NCBI GenBank assembly: GCA_035295985.1
Contig: DATHBT010000036.1
Coordinates: 1 to 10,461 of the forward strand
Length of the DNA: 10,461 bases
Source of the DNA: JAIVGV01 sp035295985
GTDB taxonomy: Bacteria; Acidobacteriota; Blastocatellia; Pyrinomonadales; Pyrinomonadaceae
Reading direction: 5' to 3'
Part shown: piece after piece, positions 7,043-10,461 of the stretch
Layout of the letters: each line of letters begins with the position of its first letter
Numbering within the stretch: the first letter of the stretch is position 1
The notes under the pieces: model-generated
The model's input: only the letters and a program-made list of their open reading frames with translations
The model's database searches: none
What the model was told of the DNA's origin: nothing
Made by a program: the position numbers and the translations under genes

Positions 7043-7141
7043 CTACGCAGCAGGTAAGCTCCGGGTCATCCCGACAACGGCGGGCGCATCGGGGAGCACG
7101 GCGGGGTTCTCGCGCGGGTAGGCCCACACGATGGTCAGGAA
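7043..7141 (-). pseudogene. Short coding remnant cut off at the IS right boundary
   Basis: On the minus strand 32 codons run from 7141 to a TAG at 7043-7045, immediately outside the IS end. They read LTIVWAYPRENPAVLPD followed by APAVVGMTR. Nearly all codons end in G or C, and the composition (Trp, Tyr, spaced prolines, balanced charges) is protein-like. The frame continues upstream only to a TGA near 7160 and has no good start signal. It therefore looks like a piece of a former minus-strand gene. I do not recognise the family. Whether it once joined the remnant at 5934-6152 cannot be decided here. Confidence 0.4.
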
Positions 7142-7149
7142 AAAAGTTA

Positions 7150-7178
7150 TTGACAATCAGCCGCTGTGGGAATATTGT
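7150..7178 (+). promoter_or_regulatory. Sigma70-type promoter for the DUF1501-cytochrome unit
   Basis: A perfect -35 box TTGACA (7150-7155), a 17-bp spacer and a -10 box TATTGT (7173-7178; four of six consensus bases). Transcription would start near 7185, giving a leader of about 225 nt before the GTG at 7409. It lies outside the IS, about 110 bp past the outer end, so it is not part of the element as delimited. Confidence 0.65.
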
Positions 7179-7356
7179 CCGCCCGATTTCACTGCACCGA
7201 ACCTCGCCACGGCCCGGCCCGATTTTCCTCGCACACTTCCTCAAATCAGACCGGCCATCAACCTTCCAGCTCCTGACGGCCATAGACGCACAGCAAAAGC
7301 TACCGCTTACTCACTACCACTGATAGACAACCGAACGACGGGGTGCAGCGCACGCC

Positions 7357-7381
7357 ACCGGCCAATTAGTGTCGCGCCGGT
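7357..7381 (+). promoter_or_regulatory. Leader hairpin upstream of the DUF1501 ribosome binding site
   Basis: ACCGGC (7357-7362) and GCCGGT (7376-7381) can form a 6-bp stem with a 13-nt loop, ending 15 nt before the AAGGAGG at 7397-7403. The rest of the leader (7185-7408) holds no gene or riboswitch that I recognise. A regulatory role is speculative. Confidence 0.25.
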
Positions 7382-7408
7382 ACATGGGTTTCAGCTAAGG
7401 AGGCAGTC

Positions 7409-8935
7409 GTGGGCATTTCGCGAAGAAACTTTCTGAAGGCTGCCGGCGTGGCCGGCGCGGCCGGCGCGGCCGGGCTTCTCGGCTCGCGCCTCGCCTTAGG
7501 CTGGGGCGAGGTCACTAGCTCGGCCGTACTCGGCACGCTGCCCGCCGGAGGGTTCAAGATACTGGAGGTCTTCCTCTACGGCGGCGTCTCCCCCTGGGAA
7601 ACGTTCTACGTGCGCAGTTCAATCGCCGATCAGTTCTTCGGCCTGCAGACGCAGGTCAGCGACCTTGACTGGGCAGGCGCGTGCGGCGGCATCCCGGCGC
7701 CCTCGACCCAGATTCAAGCCTTCGGGAGCGACCCGCTGGGCACGGTCGCTTGGGGGCCCAGCACCAAGCCCTTATGGCGCAGCGACATTTTCAGCCGCGC
7801 GCGGATGGTCGTGTTGCGGCACAACCTCGAGCCGCACGAGGCGGCCATCCCCTACTCCCTGACCGGGCACGTCCTCGGCCGCCCGAATTTCTCCGGACTC
7901 GGCGCGGCCGTCAGCCACCGGTTCGCCAACACGGCCCACCCGCTGCCCTACTCCTATGTCCTCCTGCCCGACGGCGGCGCGACCGTTGGCGACAACTTCC
8001 ACGGGATGATTTCCACCGGGACGCACGGCGGTGAGCACCGCCCACTGCCGCTGATGGTCGGCCCCTCGAGCGGCGGCCTCGGCACGCTGCTGCAGCGCAA
8101 CGGCATGACCTCGCAGGCGAACGACCTGCTCCGGTTCTTCCGCGCGAGCTACGCCGACCGGCTTCGGACGAACGGCGTCGTGGCGCGCTCCAAAGGCTTT
8201 TCCGCCTACAACGCAGCCGTCGAGAACCTGCTCTCTGCCCCCTCGCTGTCGACGCTCTTAAGCGGCGTCTCGCTCACCCCCGCGAGCGCCGCGGGCTGCG
8301 CATCGTTCCTTCCGGATGCTCCGCCCACGAACATCAACCGCACCGCCGCGGCCGTGCGGGCGGGCGCGTTCCTGCTCTCACAGCCGGAGGCCTCCGGCGG
8401 CGCCCGCTACGTCGGCATCATCGACGGCGGCCTGCTGCATCCGGGCGGGGCCGGCTACGACACCCATGGGGACAACACGAGGTCGACCGCGGTCAACATC
8501 TTTAACGTCTGCTCAGCCTTGGCCGACGTGATCGACGTGGCATCGCCGCCCGCGGCCGGGAAGATTTCGCTGAGCGACACGCTCGTCGTCATCAAGACGG
8601 AGTTCGGGCGCACGCCGACGCCCAACGGTGGGGCCGGGCGCGACCACTGGCCGCACGGGTACGTCAACATCCTAATCGGCGGGCCCATCACCTCGCGCAG
8701 CATCGCCGGGGGCATCAGCCACAGCGGCGGCGACCGGGGGCACGCCCTCCCCTCGTCTTCTACGGAGTTCGGCCACTTCACGCCGAGCGAGTTTCAGGCC
8801 GCGCTGCTGCTGTCCGCCGGCATCTTCCCGTTCCTCGGCGAGAACTTCGGCATCGGGGACATGAGCGCGGCCACACGTGGAGCCAGCGAGGAGCAGACCG
8901 CCACGCAAATCCGTTCGCGGGTTCTAGGAGTTTAA
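7409..8935 (+). CDS. Tat-exported DUF1501 family protein
   Basis: It encodes 508 residues starting with GTG, chosen because AAGGAGG lies five bases upstream. The N-terminus MGISRRNFLKAAGVAG is a twin-arginine signal with an alanine/glycine/leucine core to about residue 31, so the protein is exported folded, probably with a cofactor or metal. DUF1501 proteins belong to the alkaline phosphatase/sulfatase-like superfamily. Matching motifs are visible: HNLEPHEAAIPYSLTGHVLG (138-157), YDTHGDN (350-356), KTEFGRTPTPNGGAGRDHWP (396-415) and HSGGDRG (438-444). The histidines and aspartates there are likely metal ligands, by analogy with the superfamily. The reaction is not known for this family. The next gene starts two bases after the stop, with its ribosome binding site inside this gene's end, so the pair is probably translationally coupled and the products may act together at the envelope. 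Confidence 0.92.
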   Translation: MGISRRNFLKAAGVAGAAGAAGLLGSRLALGWGEVTSSAVLGTLPAGGFKILEVFLYGGVSPWETFYVRSSIADQFFGLQTQVSDLDWAGACGGIPAPSTQIQAFGSDPLGTVAWGPSTKPLWRSDIFSRARMVVLRHNLEPHEAAIPYSLTGHVLGRPNFSGLGAAVSHRFANTAHPLPYSYVLLPDGGATVGDNFHGMISTGTHGGEHRPLPLMVGPSSGGLGTLLQRNGMTSQANDLLRFFRASYADRLRTNGVVARSKGFSAYNAAVENLLSAPSLSTLLSGVSLTPASAAGCASFLPDAPPTNINRTAAAVRAGAFLLSQPEASGGARYVGIIDGGLLHPGGAGYDTHGDNTRSTAVNIFNVCSALADVIDVASPPAAGKISLSDTLVVIKTEFGRTPTPNGGAGRDHWPHGYVNILIGGPITSRSIAGGISHSGGDRGHALPSSSTEFGHFTPSEFQAALLLSAGIFPFLGENFGIGDMSAATRGASEEQTATQIRSRVLGV

Positions 8936-8937
8936 AG

Positions 8938-10461
8938 ATGCGCACATACATTCGCCTCGGCGCGGCCGCGATGCTGCTGGTCGTCCTCTCGTCCTGCCGC
9001 AGCTGCGGCCCGGAGCTGCCCGCCGTGCGGGGGAGCGACGCCGGCGACTACTCTTTCGTGCGGCAGGCCGTCCCCAAGCTCGCCGGGCGCAAGGCCCGCG
9101 GCTACGCCGAGGTCAAAGTGCTCGCCGACCTGATCGCGCAATCGAACCGGCCCACCGTGCTGCGTGCGATGCTGCTGCAGGACGACTTCCGGCGCGAGTA
9201 CGTCGATCACTGGAGCGAGAACACGGTCGACTTCATGCGCGCGCACCGCGAGACCGACAAGCGGCAGACTGGCCCCGGCGAGTGCTTCGGCCCGGCCCGG
9301 CGCACGCCGGCGGACTATTCGCCCGCCCTCGCCACGCACGTCCGCGACAACGACCCGGCCGGGCCGGCCGCCCCCGGCGGTGCCTTCAACTTCTCCGATC
9401 TGCTGCGCTCGTCTTACTCGCTCGACAACCTCTCGCCCGCCTACCGCGCCTACCTCTTCGCGCTGGTGAATCGTCCGATGAGCACGGCGAACGAGGTGAC
9501 GGAACAGAACATGCGCGACGACCTGGGGGCGACCTTCACGCGCGTGTACACGCATAGGCAGTTAACCTGTCTCGCCTGCCACACGACCACCAACTCGACC
9601 ACCGGGCCACAAACATTCTGGAACCGCCACTTCCCCATCCGCGGGCAGTTCGCCACGGCCCTCTTTGGCGTGACCACGGGCAGACCTTCCGACGAAGTCC
9701 ACGCTATGCTGCGCACCGACGTCGCTAGGGGCGGCTCATCCCGCCCGTGGGGCATTCAGGACTGCGGCTCGTTCGTCTCCCGTGCGAGCGTTCCCAACGA
9801 CCCGCTCACTAACTCTATGGGCGCCCCTCTTCAGGCTTACTTCACGGGGCTGCAGGGCCGCACGGGTTCTGTGTGGCAACTCGAGAGCATTCTTCGTTCC
9901 GGCTACAACAACCTGCTCACGAACGGGTTGCGGCGCTCGCGCCCCGCCGGCTCGCCCGGCGCGCGCTGCGATTACTGTTCGGGGTCGTCCACCTGCCCGG
10001 GCGGCCCGACCACTCCCGTCCCGCCGCTCGACCCCGCCGGCACTACAAGAGAGAACGAGGCCCGCGGGGCGCTCCAGACAGCTGGGTGCTTCGGCTGCCA
10101 CTCCGGCGGCGCAGGCGGGCTGGTGATGAACAGCACCAACTTCAAGGACAGGTTGATCGGAATTAACTCGGTTCAGAGTAGCGCCCAGTTGCTCGTCTCC
10201 CCCGGCAACGCCGGCGCGAGCTACCTCATGGCCAAGCTGGACTCGTCTACCGACACCCTGCCAAACGGGACGAGTCGGATGCCCCTCGGCAGCCCCCAGT
10301 TATCGGCGTCCGAGCGGAACAAAATCCGCAACTGGATCAACGGGCTTCACCCGGCGTCCGGCTGCGCGTCGTGCACCGGCCTCGCGTGCGAAACCGATCA
10401 CCTCGAAGGCGACGCCGCCTTCGCCTTCCTCACCGCCGGCCGCGTGGTGGAGAATACTTGG
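8938..10461 (+). CDS. Lipoprotein with two haem c motifs, C-terminus outside the window
   Basis: The frame is open from the ATG at 8938 to the right edge (508 codons, no stop). AGGAG lies seven bases upstream. Residues 1-20 form a lipoprotein signal ending in VLSSC, with C20 as the likely lipidated cysteine. Residues 38-105 are helical (FVRQAVPKLAGRKARGYAEV and DDFRREYVDHWSENTVDFMR) and resemble regions near cytochrome-linked DUF domains of Planctomycetes and Acidobacteria; I cannot name the family. There are two haem-binding sites: CLACH (211-215) and CFGCH (384-388). The second is followed by RMPLGSPQLSASERNKIRNW, typical of a mono-haem c domain, with M448 as probable axial ligand. More cysteine pairs occur (CDYC 344-347, CASC 476-479). 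The product is probably a membrane-anchored periplasmic electron-transfer protein working with the DUF1501 protein. Its electron partners are unknown. Confidence 0.88.
   Translation, partial: MRTYIRLGAAAMLLVVLSSCRSCGPELPAVRGSDAGDYSFVRQAVPKLAGRKARGYAEVKVLADLIAQSNRPTVLRAMLLQDDFRREYVDHWSENTVDFMRAHRETDKRQTGPGECFGPARRTPADYSPALATHVRDNDPAGPAAPGGAFNFSDLLRSSYSLDNLSPAYRAYLFALVNRPMSTANEVTEQNMRDDLGATFTRVYTHRQLTCLACHTTTNSTTGPQTFWNRHFPIRGQFATALFGVTTGRPSDEVHAMLRTDVARGGSSRPWGIQDCGSFVSRASVPNDPLTNSMGAPLQAYFTGLQGRTGSVWQLESILRSGYNNLLTNGLRRSRPAGSPGARCDYCSGSSTCPGGPTTPVPPLDPAGTTRENEARGALQTAGCFGCHSGGAGGLVMNSTNFKDRLIGINSVQSSAQLLVSPGNAGASYLMAKLDSSTDTLPNGTSRMPLGSPQLSASERNKIRNWINGLHPASGCASCTGLACETDHLEGDAAFAFLTAGRVVENTW

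Noticed and set aside
6150..7049. Target-site duplication flanking the insertion sequence
   Set aside because: The 8-bp flanks CTTTTATG and CCTACGCA do not match, and using the inner right end gives no match either.
8932..9555. Minus-strand open frame (207 codons) opposite the haem c lipoprotein gene
   Set aside because: It overlaps the strongly supported plus-strand gene and shows no domain, start signal or protein-like composition.
1..10461. CRISPR array, tRNA or rRNA gene, toxin-antitoxin or defence system
   Set aside because: I saw no regularly spaced repeats, no cloverleaf or rRNA-like sequence, and no gene with motifs of such systems. The repeats found are explained by the IS ends and the fibre-like gene.

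Overview
The window is GC-rich bacterial DNA (strong G/C bias at third codon positions) with a gene content centred on exported proteins. The organism is most likely an acidobacterium, perhaps of the Blastocatellia/Pyrinomonadaceae type. This is inferred from the mix of a secreted tail-fibre-like repeat protein, an M23/Calx-beta/DUF4214 fusion, and a Tat-exported DUF1501 protein next to a haem c lipoprotein. No rRNA or other taxonomic marker is present, so the assignment is tentative.

Layout. Positions 1-2547 hold a two-gene minus-strand unit: a small exported protein (2152-2547) followed by a long tail-fibre-like protein (1-2035, C-terminus beyond the window). A strong sigma70-type promoter lies at 2756-2784. 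Positions 2548-3104 carry no convincing gene; they hold the promoter and leader of that unit and a large imperfect hairpin. Positions 3105-5831 (minus) encode a 908-residue secreted multidomain peptidase with M23, Ig-like, Calx-beta and DUF4214 regions. Positions 5832-7408 form a disturbed zone. A complete IS6-family insertion sequence (about 6158-7041) is flanked on both sides by short minus-strand stretches that look like broken coding sequence, and its right end is present twice, 40 bp apart. From 7150 a clear promoter faces right and drives a likely translationally coupled pair: a Tat-signal DUF1501 protein (7409-8935) and a lipoprotein with two CxxCH haem-binding motifs (8938 to beyond the window end).

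How the parts fit. Every non-mobile intact gene encodes a protein with an export signal (three Sec-type, one Tat, one lipoprotein), so this is a cell-envelope/extracellular segment. The DUF1501-cytochrome pair is a recurrent but functionally uncharacterised combination. The left-hand genes look like surface or secreted proteins and show no obvious metabolic link to it. I see no CRISPR array, tRNA, rRNA or recognisable defence system. The least ordinary items are the peptidase fusion, the paired right ends of the IS, and the coding scars around the IS.
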